Of a stretch of 64,000 bases of DNA, positions 24,875 to 34,395 are shown piece by piece. The notes beneath the pieces were generated by a model. The model searched no databases. It saw only the letters and a program-made list of their open reading frames with translations, and was not told where the DNA came from. Each line of letters begins with the position of its first letter. Position 1 is the first letter of the stretch. Source of the stretch: an uncultured Coriobacteriaceae bacterium (GTDB lineage: Bacteria > Actinomycetota > Coriobacteriia > Coriobacteriales > Atopobiaceae); contig CACZFB010000003.1 of assembly GCA_902780305.1 (NCBI GenBank), positions 25,148-89,147 of the forward strand, read 5' to 3'. Both the position numbers and the translations under genes were made by a program.

Positions 24875-25846
24875 CTACGAGAACCCCAGCAGCTCGGTGG
24901 GGTTCGTGGCGTAGCGTCGCAAGCGCGTTTGATACGCCACGCGTGCGGTCCACTGCTCGTCGGAAATCGGTTCGAGCGCCTGCCCGATGCTGCTCGCAAC
25001 AATCGATGCCACGCGCTCGATTTGTCGTGGGGCGTTCATGTGCTTGCTGGTAACAGTAATCACGCGATATCCCAGCTCGGCAAGAACGTCTCGGCGTAGG
25101 GCATCCTGCGCGATGCGTGCGGATGCCAAATGATGCGCATCGCTGTCGTACTCAATGGCCACGCGCTCGTCGTTCCACAGCAAATCAGGCGTGATGGTGT
25201 CGAAGTCCCAGTACTTGCGCGCCGTGCCCTCAACGGGAATGGGATGGTTGAGCTCGGGCGCTCTCAGGCCAAAGCCGCCACGATCGGGCGGCTCGTGCAG
25301 CATGAGCGCAAGGGCTGCTTCCATAGGAGACGCCGCTCCCGCAAGCACGCGCGGAGCCACCAACAGTGCCTTGCGCTTCCCGCGAACACGCCCGAGCTCC
25401 ATAGCCGTCTGGCGTAACACCTCGGGCGTGCAGGTCTGCTCACGCTCAAACAACGTGCCGGCGGGGCTTATGCCATACCGTCCACACAGCTCCATACCCA
25501 GCATCAGCAAGCGTTCCTCGTCTAGCAGGTTGCCCATCTGCACGAACGCCAGCTCGGGTCCGCAGCAAAAGATGCCTCGGTCCATGCGGACGGCGTTAAA
25601 GGTAAACGAGCTAGGAGCAAAGAGGTGACACTTGGTTATTGAGGAGGGGCGACGGCTATCGCGCATGGATACGACCAGGTGTAGCGGGCGCGTGAGGTCC
25701 ATGATGGCCTGCGCGTGCCGCTGGAGCTTGGTGTGGCTGGCCTCTATGGAGAGGGGAGGCAGCGCGTAGCGCTCGGATAAAAGCGCTGTGTTCGTGTTGT
25801 GCCGCAGCCATTCCACGGCCGTGCCGTAGCCCAGTAGATATGCCAT
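24875..25846 (-). CDS. Restriction-endonuclease-like (DUF559/Vsr fold) protein between two MITE copies
   Basis: The product is 323 residues. The C-terminal part carries a PD-(D/E)XK-like signature: WDFDTITPDLLW, VAIEYDSDAHH and DVLAELGYRVITVTSKHM, which resembles the DUF559/Vsr nuclease fold. The N-terminal two thirds are all-new to me, with CGPELAFVQMG and an Arg/Lys-rich stretch. Proteins like this in actinobacteria are often annotated as hypothetical or AbiEi-like. GGGAGAAGATC precedes the ATG at 25846. A longer frame running into the flanking MITE is not supported. Nearly identical 122-bp elements flank the gene, suggesting movement as a unit or repeated insertion around it. Nuclease activity is an inference. 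Confidence 0.72.
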   Translation of the reverse strand: MAYLLGYGTAVEWLRHNTNTALLSERYALPPLSIEASHTKLQRHAQAIMDLTRPLHLVVSMRDSRRPSSITKCHLFAPSSFTFNAVRMDRGIFCCGPELAFVQMGNLLDEERLLMLGMELCGRYGISPAGTLFEREQTCTPEVLRQTAMELGRVRGKRKALLVAPRVLAGAASPMEAALALMLHEPPDRGGFGLRAPELNHPIPVEGTARKYWDFDTITPDLLWNDERVAIEYDSDAHHLASARIAQDALRRDVLAELGYRVITVTSKHMNAPRQIERVASIVASSIGQALEPISDEQWTARVAYQTRLRRYATNPTELLGFS

Positions 25847-25954
25847 GATCTTCTCCCTTGGGCTCGTTGCGTCCGAGTCGCCCGCATCGGATGGCCATTG
25901 TAACCCGTTTGGGAGCGGCGATGCCGCGATTGGCGCGGTGTGCCAGTGGATTGC

Positions 25955-26076
25955 CACATTAAGTGCGAAGATCGTTTTACTGCAAAAGTTGATGTTTGTG
26001 AGAAAACCGCAGGTCAGGGGCTTGTTGCCACCGAGCGACCCGGCGGGCAGGGCTAGAAATCTTCGCACTTAATGTG
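25955..26076. mobile_element. MITE-like element, copy 2 (122 bp)
   Basis: Same length, orientation and 18-bp terminal inverted repeats as the copy at 24711-24832, with only about nine interior differences by eye. It occupies most of the 334-bp gap upstream of the nuclease-like gene. Confidence 0.8.
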
Positions 26077-26098
26077 GGGGTGTCCGCTCAGGCGCGCC

Positions 26099-26165
26099 TA
26101 TCGATGGGGGTGACCCCCTTTGATATGCCACGTGCGGCAATCAAAGGGGGTCACCCCATCGATGG
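26099..26165. terminator. Long palindromic terminator, GGGGGTGACCCCC family
   Basis: Two arms, each containing its own GGGGTGACCCC palindrome, pair over about 22 bp around TGCCACGTGCGGCA. It follows the stop of the ChW-repeat protein gene. Confidence 0.75.
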
Positions 26166-26180
26166 GCGCTCGGCCCCGTA

Positions 26181-29100
26181 CTACTTTGATACGACCTGCA
26201 GGTCCAGGGCTTCCAGGCGCAGCGACCGTCCGGAAGTGCCGGCATCGGCGCCGTCGCTTACCCACGCGCCCCAGCCCACGCGCTGCGAATGCGCGCGGTA
26301 GCGCACCGAGAAGTGCTCGGCCAGTTCGCCGGTAAGCCGCACGCGCACGGCCTCGATCCGCCTGCTCTGCCCCACGGTGCCGGCCCGCGCGCCGTCTGCC
26401 GCCGCAGGCATCCAGCCGCGACCCTGTACGTGGACCTCGTAGGCAATGCCGCCCGCATAGGGCTGGTTGGGCAGGCTCAGCCGCAGCGCTTCCAGGCGCC
26501 GGCCCTCACCGGTGGTGCCAATGCGTAGCGTCGAGCGGTTGCCGGTCCAGCCGCGCCCCTGCACGTGCACGTTGGCGGTGGCGGCGCCCACATAGGCGGG
26601 CTTCTGGTCGTCGTAGCCCTCGGGCGTCTGTCCCTCGGGCAGCACCACGACCTCGTAGGCCTCCAGCCGCTTGGAGAGACCCGCCGTGCCGGCAGGCTCA
26701 CCATCGCATGCCCAGCCCAGCCAGCCGTATCCCTGCGCATGCACGCGATACCACACGCTCTGGCCGCTCGTGCCCGATAGGCGCATCTGGATGGCCTCGA
26801 TTCGCCGACTCTGCCCGGTGGTGCCCGACAGCTGACCGTCTCGAGCCCATGAGCTCTCCCAGCCAGCGCGCTGCACGTGCGAGCGGTACTCGATGGAGCC
26901 CGTGTCCACCGTGGCCGCAATCGCCTCCAGCCGGCGACTCTGCCCGGTGGTACCGGCAGTAACCCCGCCGCTCACGGCTGGCAGGTCGCCCTTGCCCTGC
27001 ACGTGTGCGGCGTACGAAACCGTCGCGTTCCACTGGGCGTACAGGTCCACGGTGTGGTCTTGCTCGACAGCCTTGGCGGTGGCCTCGTCGTTGAGGTCGA
27101 CATGATCCAAGACCGTCAGGTAGTTGTCTCGGCTGGGCAGCCCCAGCTCCTGCGGCGTCACCTTGGCACCCGTCGCAAAGTTCTTGCCCGAGCCGTCGGG
27201 CTTGGTGTTCCAGGCCACGATGCTGCGTCCGGCCAGCTTGGCGTCGCCGTCGTCCTCGTCGAAGCCATAGACGCCCAGGCGGTCGCCGTCAACCACCTGC
27301 TGCTCGGCCATCACGTACGTGTCGCCGGCGTTGCGGTTCGCGTGATAGTTGATGCCGTACACGGCCTCGTCGTACCACAGGCCGTACAGGTCCACGACCT
27401 CGCCGTCCGGCAGCTCCTCGTACGACAGATCGCCCTCGGCGGGATACGCCGTGCTGTTGCCGTTTGCGTCGGCCTTCGTGGCCCATCCCCCAAAGGTAAA
27501 GCCCGGACGCTGCGGCAGCTGGTCACCGTAGGCGATCACGCCAAGGGCTTTCGCGTCGTAGCCATCGGGCAGGGTCGTGTCCGTCAGGAATTGAGAGCCG
27601 CCTTCGAAGATTTCGAGTTGCAGCACCTTTTGGTCCTTGACATACGGCGCGGACTCGTCCACGTTCGCCCAAAGATGCACGTGCTTGACGGGGAGCATCG
27701 TGGTGTTTGCCACGAGGACAATCTCCCGGGGGTCGGTGTTCTCAACCACGTGGTCGGCCGTCACGTTGTCGCGTATCGTCTGGCCGTCGCCGTTTAGCAT
27801 CGTCCATCCGGTAATCACGGTGCCTTCGTTTATCAGCTTGTTCTCCAGCGCCATGGTGCCCAGGATGTCGCCGTCGCGACGTGTGCCCATGGCTATGGAT
27901 CCACCGTCTATGCGCACGGTAAGGTTGTGCTCGGTGCCTTCGAGATGCGTCTTGCCTGGAATCGCCTCCCCAACCTTAAACTGAGAGAACCACGCCAGCG
28001 ACTGCTGCGGCCAGTGCGAGGCCGCCACGGCACCGCCCGCCTTGGCCATGGTGAGCGCATGGTAGAAGTTAAAAAGCCCCATGTCCTGCTCACCTTTGTA
28101 GAAGCCGAGGAAGATCTTGGCGACTGCGTTGGAGGCCTCGTTGAGGGCGTCGGCATCGTAGGTCATGCCTAGGTCGCCCAAGGTGGGGCCAAGCGTGCGT
28201 TGCGTGAAGTCGGCCACGATGTCCTGCTTGTCGAGCACCAGCGTGGACGCCAAAGACGCCAGCAGCCTACCTAGCTGCGTGTTGGAGGTGGAGGCTCCCA
28301 GCTCGTCCACGGGGTTGTCGTCGACGGCCAGGGCAATGCCGTCGGCAAGCATGGCGGTAAGCGCTTCTTGGGCCTTGGCGCTCATAATGGTGTTCAGCTT
28401 GGCGCGCCTGTCCACGGTCGGTCCCATGGTCCACGCCATCAGATTCTCCAGGGGTTTCTCGAACTCCTGCGCGTACTTTTGCCGGTTAGCGGCTGCGGTG
28501 CCGTCGGCATTGTCGAAGCCTGCCGAGACGAGCAGGAACCGGAAGAACTCCTCGTAGTACCTGCCCTGGTTATAGGCCAGCTCCTTGCCCTGGCTCACGT
28601 ACTTGTTGCCCTCGCCCTCGGTGTCGTACGAGATGGTAAACAGCGGCGGGTTCTCGGTCTTCATAAAGCGCTTGTTCTTGGGCAGCAGCTTGTTGAGCTG
28701 GTGGGCCAGCTTCTTGAGGCCGTTGGTTGCCACGCTCGTCTTCGAGAAGTACCGCTGACGGAACAGACTTGCCGTAAAGGCCGTGCCCGGGTCGATCTCG
28801 CGCAGGTTGGCAACCATGCGGTTAACGGCCTCGGCGCGCAGGCCAATCTGCTGGTCACGCTGGTGCAGCGCGTCGGCTGTGTTGTACGTGCCGGTTATGT
28901 CGTGGTCGTGAGAGTAGCCGTAGCGGCCAAAGCCCCACCAGTCCATGATGATCTGTGGGAACCAGTCGTCTGGGTTGATGAGGTTGTGAAAGCCCACCAT
29001 GAGGCCCTCGTTGGCCGCCGCGTCTTGGGCGTCGGTGGCCGTGGGGCAGTTGACGGCGTAGCAGTAGACGTCGTCGTTCGAGAAGTGCACGTTGGTGTCG

Positions 29101-29662
29101 ATGTAGTCGGTGGGGAAGCTCACGCTGGCGGTGTAGCGCTTCTCTGTCGGGGAATAGTTGGCGCCTTTCACGGTGTGGCCCTCGTTGTAGGAGTCGTTGT
29201 AGGGTTTGTATGGCTGGTTGCTAGGGTTCCGCTCATAGATCCACTTGTTGATCCAGCCCAACGCCATGTTGACGGCGGTGCCGCCGCGGCAGTAGCCGCT
29301 GCCCCAGATCTTTACGTTATCAACGCCGTTCGTGTGCTTCTGAATGTACGGCATGATAAACCCGAGCACGCCGTCACGTGCCTCTTGGAAGCCCGTGGCG
29401 TCTCCGCTGGCACCCACGCGCATGTTTAGGCCCCACTCCTGCTCGTATCCGCCGCCGCGGCCAGCCACCACAAACAGGCGGTAGGTCTGATTGCCGCCGT
29501 TCTCGTTAACCGTGATGTCCTTGTATCCGATGGCCACGCCAATGTTGGACTTGGTGACGGGCTTGTAGTTGTAGCCGTCGTTTACCGACACGTCCTTGCA
29601 GCCAATCTGCTGCAGGAAGGACTTGATGTTCTTGGCCTTGGCCGCGTAGTTTGCGTCCGTAG
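26181..29662 (-). CDS. Giant secreted hydrolase-like ChW-repeat protein, main body (downstream of a frameshift)
   Basis: This frame carries the body of one large secreted protein whose signal peptide is in the neighbouring frame (29506-30132). It starts after TDANYAAKAKNIKSF. An alpha/beta-hydrolase-like segment holds IWGSGYCRGGTAVNMALGW, where Cys (codon TGC) replaces the usual Ser of the GxSxG elbow. A long helical region follows, then a Listeria-Bacteroides (InlB-type) repeat near GFTFGGWATKAD and YGINYHANRNAG. Six ChW repeats with G-T-x-G-x-S-x-R-x-E-A cores close the protein. There is no LPXTG anchor. It shares ChW repeats with the 8635-10563 gene. A lipase/peptidase-like role on host or food polymers is a guess. 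A palindromic terminator follows. Confidence 0.72.
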
Positions 29663-30132
29663 TCCGTGCCCTCCTCGTTGGAGTTGTCAGCAGCGGAGGC
29701 CAGGCACACCGACGCGTAGGCCAGATCGTCGTTGTAGGTGCCCGCCTTGTTCGCAAAGAAGTTGTCGCTGTAGGTGCACTGGGCGTACACGTCCTTGTAC
29801 ATGTTGGCCTCGGAGGGCAGGCCCACGTTTACCACGATTCCGTCGTTCGTTGCCTGCGTGTCGGTATCCTGCACCTGTACGGCCTGCTCTTGGTCGGTCG
29901 GCTCCTGCGCGACGGTCGCACCCTCGTCGCCCTGCGCCTCCACCACAACCTCGTCGTTGGGCGTGGTCTCCTCAACGGGTTCGACCTCTTGTGTGGGCTG
30001 CGGCGTCACTTCCTGGCTGGCGGAGGCCTGCGTTGGGCCTGCGGCGAGCAATACGCCCAGCAGGAGCAGGACCGTCGCAAGGGGTAGGGCAAACCAGTGG
30101 CGCCGACTGACCGTGGTGCGTTTCATGACCAT
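29506..30132 (-). pseudogene. N-terminal part of the frameshifted ChW-repeat protein
   Basis: This frame supplies a signal peptide (LPLATVLLLLGVLLAAGPTQ), an acidic Gln/Glu/Thr/Pro linker and a first folded segment ending ASVCLASAADNSNEEGTDY. It then leaves the frame of the main body. At 29651-29670 (minus strand ACGGACTACGGACGC) removing one G, or one copy of the 7-bp repeat TACGGAC, joins the two frames exactly. The remaining codons to 29506 are out-of-frame readthrough. The start is ATG 30132 or 30126; neither has a strong ribosome site. It may be a real mutation, a phase-variable switch or an assembly error. Confidence 0.65.
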
Positions 30133-30262
30133 CACCCGTCTCTGTAGGAAACGACTCGTTTAATGCGTTGTACGCGATTTGTCGTCTTGGCCCATCACCA
30201 ATCAACGCGCTCGCCACCGCGCCGGTAGCCGCGCGTTACTTACGGGCTGGCCAGAATGTGCC

Positions 30263-30296
30263 GACCTATCAATGGGGGTATCCCCTTCGATAGGTC
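30263..30296. terminator. GACCTATC-type palindrome
   Basis: GACCTATC and GATAGGTC flank GGGG-GTAT-CCCC. It lies in the 321-bp gap between the ChW gene start and the Nif11-like gene. The rest of the gap is increasingly AT-rich towards 30450. Confidence 0.6.
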
Positions 30297-30453
30297 ACTG
30301 CCCGCTATCGATTTACGTGGCATGTGGCCAGCCTGTGAACGAGTGACAACGCATCATAATTGAAACAGGCTGTCTTGTGAGTGACTTTAGCTGCTCGTTG
30401 TGGCATGATGTGGTTAAGTAGGTCATATAGTTAAGCATAAGGAGAATAGGGCT

Positions 30454-30765
30454 ATGGGCAAAAGTGAAGAACTGCAGCGCATGGAGCGCGACCTGAGTGA
30501 ACAGCCGGAGCTGCGGGAAAAACTGTACACGGATATCAAGCGCATCGCCGATGCCGGGGAAGCGGCATCCAACGGGGAAGCCGTGGCGAAGGCCGCTGCC
30601 TCCCTGGGCTATACGATCGCCCCGGAAGAACTGGAACGCACGGCAGCCGACGTTGCGGAACTGAGCGAGAGCGATATGGAACAGGTAAGCGCCGGAAACT
30701 TCTTCGCCGACTTGGAAGAGGTTCTGAGGAGGATCTTCGCAGACGACAAGAAGCCCAAGAAGTAG
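30454..30765 (+). CDS. Nif11-like leader peptide / putative RiPP-type or linear secreted peptide precursor
   Basis: This 103-residue protein resembles Nif11-family leaders: LQRMERDLSEQPELREKL at the start, AKAAASLGYTIAPEELE in the middle and the leader end ELSESDMEQVSAG. The presumed 22-residue core after Ser-Ala-Gly is NFFADLEEVLRRIFADDKKP plus KK. That core has no Cys, Ser or Thr, so lanthionine-type modification is impossible. Its hydrophobic residues (F2, F3, L6, V9, L10, I13, F14) fit one face of a helix. Codon choice is foreign: GAA outnumbers GAG about 12 to 4, against GAG dominance in neighbours. AAGGAGAATAGGGCT precedes the ATG; TATAGT at 30426-30431 may be its -10. A classical terminator follows. 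No modifying enzyme or peptidase-transporter gene is nearby. Confidence 0.75.
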   Translation: MGKSEELQRMERDLSEQPELREKLYTDIKRIADAGEAASNGEAVAKAAASLGYTIAPEELERTAADVAELSESDMEQVSAGNFFADLEEVLRRIFADDKKPKK

Positions 30766-30835
30766 CACAATCTGACCTCGTCGGAACCTGTGGCTGCCCG
30801 AGGCACATGCTGGTTCATCTCATACTTGCTCCACG

Positions 30836-30862
30836 AAGGGCTGCGAATAGCAGCCCTTTTTT
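30836..30862 (+). terminator. Rho-independent terminator after the Nif11-like gene
   Basis: AAGGGCTGC, loop GAATA, GCAGCCCTT, then a T-run. It also fits the end of the convergent methyltransferase gene. Confidence 0.85.
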
Positions 30863-30873
30863 AGTCTCTAGGC

Positions 30874-32031
30874 TCAGGAATGTGTGAGGAGACAAACGGT
30901 CTCGACGTGTTTGGTGTGAGGGAACATGTCCACCGGCGTAATGCGCTCCACGCGATAGCCCAGCTTGCGCAGCTGGTCCAGGTCGCGTGCCTGCGTGGTG
31001 GGGTTGCACGAGACGTAGCTGATGCGCGCGGGCGCGAGCTTGGCGAGGCCTGCCAAGAACTCTGGGGTGGAGCCAGCGCGAGGCGGGTCGAGCACCGCGA
31101 GGTCGAAGGAGGCGTGGCTCTGGTCGGCCATCCAGGCGGTGGCGTCGGCGCACGCAAACGTGCAGCGCTGCGCCACGCCGTTGGCGCGCGCGTTGCGCCT
31201 GGCGCAGCCCACCGCCCCCGAAACCTGCTCGACGCCCACGACCTCCAGCTGCGGGTTGGCGTGCGCCGCGCATACGCCAATGGTGCCCGTGCCGCAGTAC
31301 GCGTCCAGCAGCCGGTTGGCGTCCGTAGCATGCTCCAGCGCCAGCGTGTACAGGCGCTCGGTTTGCTGCGGGTTCGTTTGATAAAAACTCGTGGGGCCTA
31401 TCTCGAAGGTGCAGCCCAGCAGTTGGTCGTGCATAACACCCGGGCCAAACAGCACGTTGTTGCGATTGCCCAGCATGGCGTTGGTGCGACGCTGGTTGAC
31501 GTTTTGCACCACGCTCGTAAGGCGCGGATGGCGCTTGCGCAGGCGCCGCACGAACTCCGCGGCGTGCGGGAGCTTGGGGCCGGCCGTCACCACGGTAAGC
31601 AACGTCTCGTTGGTGGCGTATCCGCAGCGTACGATGGCGTGGCGCAGCAGGCCGCGGCCGCTGTCCTCATGATAGGCGGGAATGTGCAGCGCGTCGGCCA
31701 CGCGGGCCACGTCGCACAGGATCTCGCGGGCGCCTTCGGCCTCCACCAGGCAGTGGGCGCAGTAGGCAATGCGATGAGACCCCCGTTCGAAGAAGCCGCA
31801 GCGCATGCGCTTGCCGGGGGCAAACGGCGTGGCGGCCTTGTGCCGATAGGCGAGGGGCCGCTCCATGCCTACGATGGGCGCGAGCTGCGCCCCGTCCTGC
31901 TCGACGACGTGGGCAAACAGCTCCTCCATGGCCCGCTGCTTGCGTTGGAGCTGCAGCTCGTACGGCACGGCGAGCAGCTCGCACCCGCCGCACTTCTTGG
32001 CATATTGGCATGTGTACGTCTTGTATCCCAT
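30874..32031 (-). CDS. 23S rRNA (uracil-C5)-methyltransferase, TrmA/RlmC/RlmD family
   Basis: This 385-residue SAM-dependent enzyme would methylate a uridine in 23S rRNA. The iron-sulfur cluster Cys set is present (CQYAKKCGGC and YCAHC). The SAM site appears as LLDAYCGTGTIGVCAA. The catalytic region has LDPPRAG and VSCNPTTQARD. FYQTNPQQTERLY is typical of the family. There is no N-terminal TRAM domain, as in E. coli RlmC (about 375 residues) and unlike RlmD. The ATG at 32031 has a weak ribosome site. Confidence 0.88.
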   Translation of the reverse strand: MGYKTYTCQYAKKCGGCELLAVPYELQLQRKQRAMEELFAHVVEQDGAQLAPIVGMERPLAYRHKAATPFAPGKRMRCGFFERGSHRIAYCAHCLVEAEGAREILCDVARVADALHIPAYHEDSGRGLLRHAIVRCGYATNETLLTVVTAGPKLPHAAEFVRRLRKRHPRLTSVVQNVNQRRTNAMLGNRNNVLFGPGVMHDQLLGCTFEIGPTSFYQTNPQQTERLYTLALEHATDANRLLDAYCGTGTIGVCAAHANPQLEVVGVEQVSGAVGCARRNARANGVAQRCTFACADATAWMADQSHASFDLAVLDPPRAGSTPEFLAGLAKLAPARISYVSCNPTTQARDLDQLRKLGYRVERITPVDMFPHTKHVETVCLLTHS

Positions 32032-32079
32032 GCGCTTCAGTGTAGCGCATCGCCTGTTGCGTTGCCCGCTTGGGGCGGG

Positions 32080-32152
32080 TTGTACAAAAGGGACAGTCCC
32101 CTGTACAAAAGGGACAGTCCCCTGTACACAGGGGACTGTCCCTTTTGTACAA
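32080..32152. terminator. GGGACAGTCCC-family repeat, two direct units plus one inverted
   Basis: Two copies of TGTACAAAAGGGACAGTCCC are followed by one inverted copy ending GTCCCTTTTGTACA. It lies between two divergent genes. Confidence 0.7.
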
Positions 32153-32267
32153 CGAAACTGAAGGTTGCTTAAGGCATGTGGACAGTTAGGCGCTTTAAGC
32201 GGGTTTAAAGTTTGGGGCCGTATGCTAGCGCCAACGTGAAACACGCGCTCTTTGGAGGTGTCTTCAA

Positions 32268-33506
32268 ATGAAGAAGACGAATGCAGTAGCGAAGACGTAT
32301 GCAAGCAAGGCATGCACTGCCATGCTGGCGGCAGTGCTGGGACTCGGACTCGTGGGCTGTGGGTCCGGAAACACGCAGGCGAACCAGTCGGGCGCACAGG
32401 CCGCACAAACGGTAACCAGCTCGGCGATCGCAACCAGCGCCCAGAGCGATTCGAGCGCGGCCAGCGTCGAGTCGGGCGACGTCTACACCGAGCGCGACCT
32501 CGAGCAGACCGCCGACCTCTCTGGTGCCACCAAATACACCCTGGAGAACGGCAAGGACATAACCATTACCGAGGAAGGCGTGTACGTGCTCAGCGGCACG
32601 GCCACCAACGCGACCGTTACCGTTAACGCCGACGAGAACGCCAAGGTCCAGCTGGTGCTTGACGGCGTGTCCCTGCAAAACGAGACCGCTCCAGCCATCT
32701 ATGTGCTCTCGGCCGACAAGGTGTTCGTTACCACGACCTCGGGTAGCACCAACAACCTGACCGTTACCGGCACGTTTGCCGCAGACGGCCAGACGAACGT
32801 GGACGGTGTGATCTTCTCGAAGGCCGACCTGGTGCTCAACGGCCAGGGCACGCTCTCGGTAACGTCCTCCGACAACGGCATCGTCTCGAAGGATGACCTC
32901 AAGGTGACGGGAGGCACGTACTCCGTGTCGTGCGACGGCGACGCGCTGCAGGCCAACGACGGCGTGTACGTGGCCGGAGGCAGCTTTGAGCTCGTAACCG
33001 GCAGCGACGGCATCCAGGGCGATGCGCGCGTGCAGATTGACGGCGGCGCCCTCAACATTACCGGCGCCGAGGGCATCGAGTCCACCTACGTGCAAATCAA
33101 CGACGGTACGGTGTCCATTAGCGCCAGCGACGACGGCATCAACGCGACGCAGAAGTCCGAGCAGGCAACCCAGACGCCCACCATCGAGATAACCGGCGGC
33201 ACCGTAACCGTGGGCATGGGCTCGGGCGACACCGACGCGCTCGACGCCAACGGCAACCTGCTGATCAGTGGCGGCAAGGTGGACATTACCGCGCAGTCCG
33301 CGTTCGACTACGACGGCAAGGGCGAGCTGACTGGCGGCGAGGTGTACGTTAACGGCGAGCAGGTTACCAGCATCGAGAACTCCATGATGATGGGCGGCGG
33401 TGGCGGCGGCCACATGGGCGGTCGCATGAACAACATGAGCGACATGGGCGACATGGGTGAGATGCCCCAAGGCGGCCCCATGGGCCGGTCCAGTCAGACG
33501 GCATAG
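32268..33506 (+). CDS. Cthe_2159-type beta-helix lipoprotein (carbohydrate-binding-domain-containing)
   Basis: This 412-residue lipoprotein has a lipobox at LGLVGC (Cys about 31), a Ser/Ala/Gln-rich linker and a repetitive beta-helix. The helix shows strands such as GVYVLSGTATNATVTVN, VDGVIFSKADLVLNGQGTL, SDNGIVSKDDLKVTGG and DGINATQ. The pattern matches the Cthe_2159 family, described as polygalacturonate-binding beta-helix proteins. The C-terminus is Gly/Met-rich (MMMGGGGGGHMGG). GGAGGTGTCTTCAA precedes the ATG. It probably sits on the outer face of the membrane and binds acidic polysaccharide or metal; this is inferred from the family. Confidence 0.82.
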   Translation: MKKTNAVAKTYASKACTAMLAAVLGLGLVGCGSGNTQANQSGAQAAQTVTSSAIATSAQSDSSAASVESGDVYTERDLEQTADLSGATKYTLENGKDITITEEGVYVLSGTATNATVTVNADENAKVQLVLDGVSLQNETAPAIYVLSADKVFVTTTSGSTNNLTVTGTFAADGQTNVDGVIFSKADLVLNGQGTLSVTSSDNGIVSKDDLKVTGGTYSVSCDGDALQANDGVYVAGGSFELVTGSDGIQGDARVQIDGGALNITGAEGIESTYVQINDGTVSISASDDGINATQKSEQATQTPTIEITGGTVTVGMGSGDTDALDANGNLLISGGKVDITAQSAFDYDGKGELTGGEVYVNGEQVTSIENSMMMGGGGGGHMGGRMNNMSDMGDMGEMPQGGPMGRSSQTA

Positions 33507-33526
33507 CCAAGGGAGAGGGGCCAAAC

Positions 33527-33555
33527 TCAGAAAAGGGGTTTGGCCCCTTTTCTCA
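33527..33555. terminator. 29-bp palindromic terminator overlapping the exonuclease III stop
   Basis: AGAAAAGGGG stem with TTTGG loop. One base differs in the left arm (TCAG instead of TGAG). On the minus strand its TGA is the stop of the exonuclease III gene. Confidence 0.8.
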
Positions 33556-34344
33556 GTTGAGGGCGATGGTGAGCTCCACGGGACAGTGGTCCGAGCCGTA
33601 CACCTCGCTGAGGATGCTGGCACCCGTTACCTGGTCGGCAATCGAGTCGCTTACCAAGAAATAGTCGATGCGCCAGCCGGCGTTGTTCTGCCGCGCGCGG
33701 AACCGGTAGCTCCACCAGCTGTAGGCGCCCTCCAGGTCGGGGTGCCGCGCGCGGAAGGTGTCCTGGAAACCGGCGTCCAGCAGCTTGCCAAAGCTCTCGC
33801 GCTCCTCGTCCGAGAAGCCCGCGTTGCCGCGGTTGGGGCCAGGGTTCTTGAGGTCGATCTCCTCGTGTGCCACGTTAAAGTCTCCGCAGGTGATCACCGG
33901 CTTTTGGGCGGCGAGCTCGCAGAGAAACTCCCGGTAGCGCTCGTCCCACGTCAGGCGCGTGTCTATGCGCTTGAGCTCGTTTTGGGCATTGGGCGTGTAC
34001 ACGTTCACGAACCAATAGCGCTCGAACTCGAGGGCGCACACGCGACCCTCGTCGTCGGCGACCTCGCACCCAATGGTGCGCAGGACCTGCAGCGGCTCCT
34101 CTCGGCTGAACACGGCGGTGCCTGAGTAACCCTTGCGCTCGGCAAAGTTCCACGTTTGGGTGTATCCGGGGAAGTCCAGGCCCAGCTTGGCGCGCTGATC
34201 GTCCTGGAGCTTGGTCTCCTGAATGGCAAAGACGTCGGCGTCGAGGGCGCAAAAGACGTCCGTAAAGCTGGGGTCCTTCTTGAGGACGGCGCGCAGGCCG
34301 TTAACGTTCCACGAGACGAGACGCAACTCTTGGGTGCTGGACAT
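33553..34344 (-). CDS. xth: Exodeoxyribonuclease III
   Basis: This 263-residue AP endonuclease/3'-exonuclease of the EEP fold acts in base excision repair. It shows LVSWNVNGLRA, IQETKLQ, GYSGTAVFSR, VNVYTPNA, CGDFNVAHEEIDL, WRIDYFLVS and GSDHCPVEL. These contain the Glu, Asp/Asn and His residues needed for metal and phosphate chemistry. GAAAGGAAACGCC lies upstream of the ATG. Its TGA stop is shared with the palindromic terminator. The upstream patatin gene is 51 bases away and may be co-transcribed. Confidence 0.94.
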   Translation of the reverse strand: MSSTQELRLVSWNVNGLRAVLKKDPSFTDVFCALDADVFAIQETKLQDDQRAKLGLDFPGYTQTWNFAERKGYSGTAVFSREEPLQVLRTIGCEVADDEGRVCALEFERYWFVNVYTPNAQNELKRIDTRLTWDERYREFLCELAAQKPVITCGDFNVAHEEIDLKNPGPNRGNAGFSDEERESFGKLLDAGFQDTFRARHPDLEGAYSWWSYRFRARQNNAGWRIDYFLVSDSIADQVTGASILSEVYGSDHCPVELTIALN

Positions 34345-34395
34345 GGCGTTTCCTTTCGGTTGGGGGACGTGCGTGACGGCGGTGCGGACCCGCCC

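Noticed and set aside
24875..25846. Transposase of the flanking MITE-like elements
   Set aside because: The motif pattern is PD-(D/E)XK/Vsr-like. It lies between, not inside, the elements, and no DDE or HUH signature is visible.
25847..26068. N-terminal extension of the nuclease-like gene into the MITE copy
   Set aside because: The extension is encoded by the 122-bp repeat itself, has no ribosome site, and a good GGGAGA site precedes the internal ATG at 25846.
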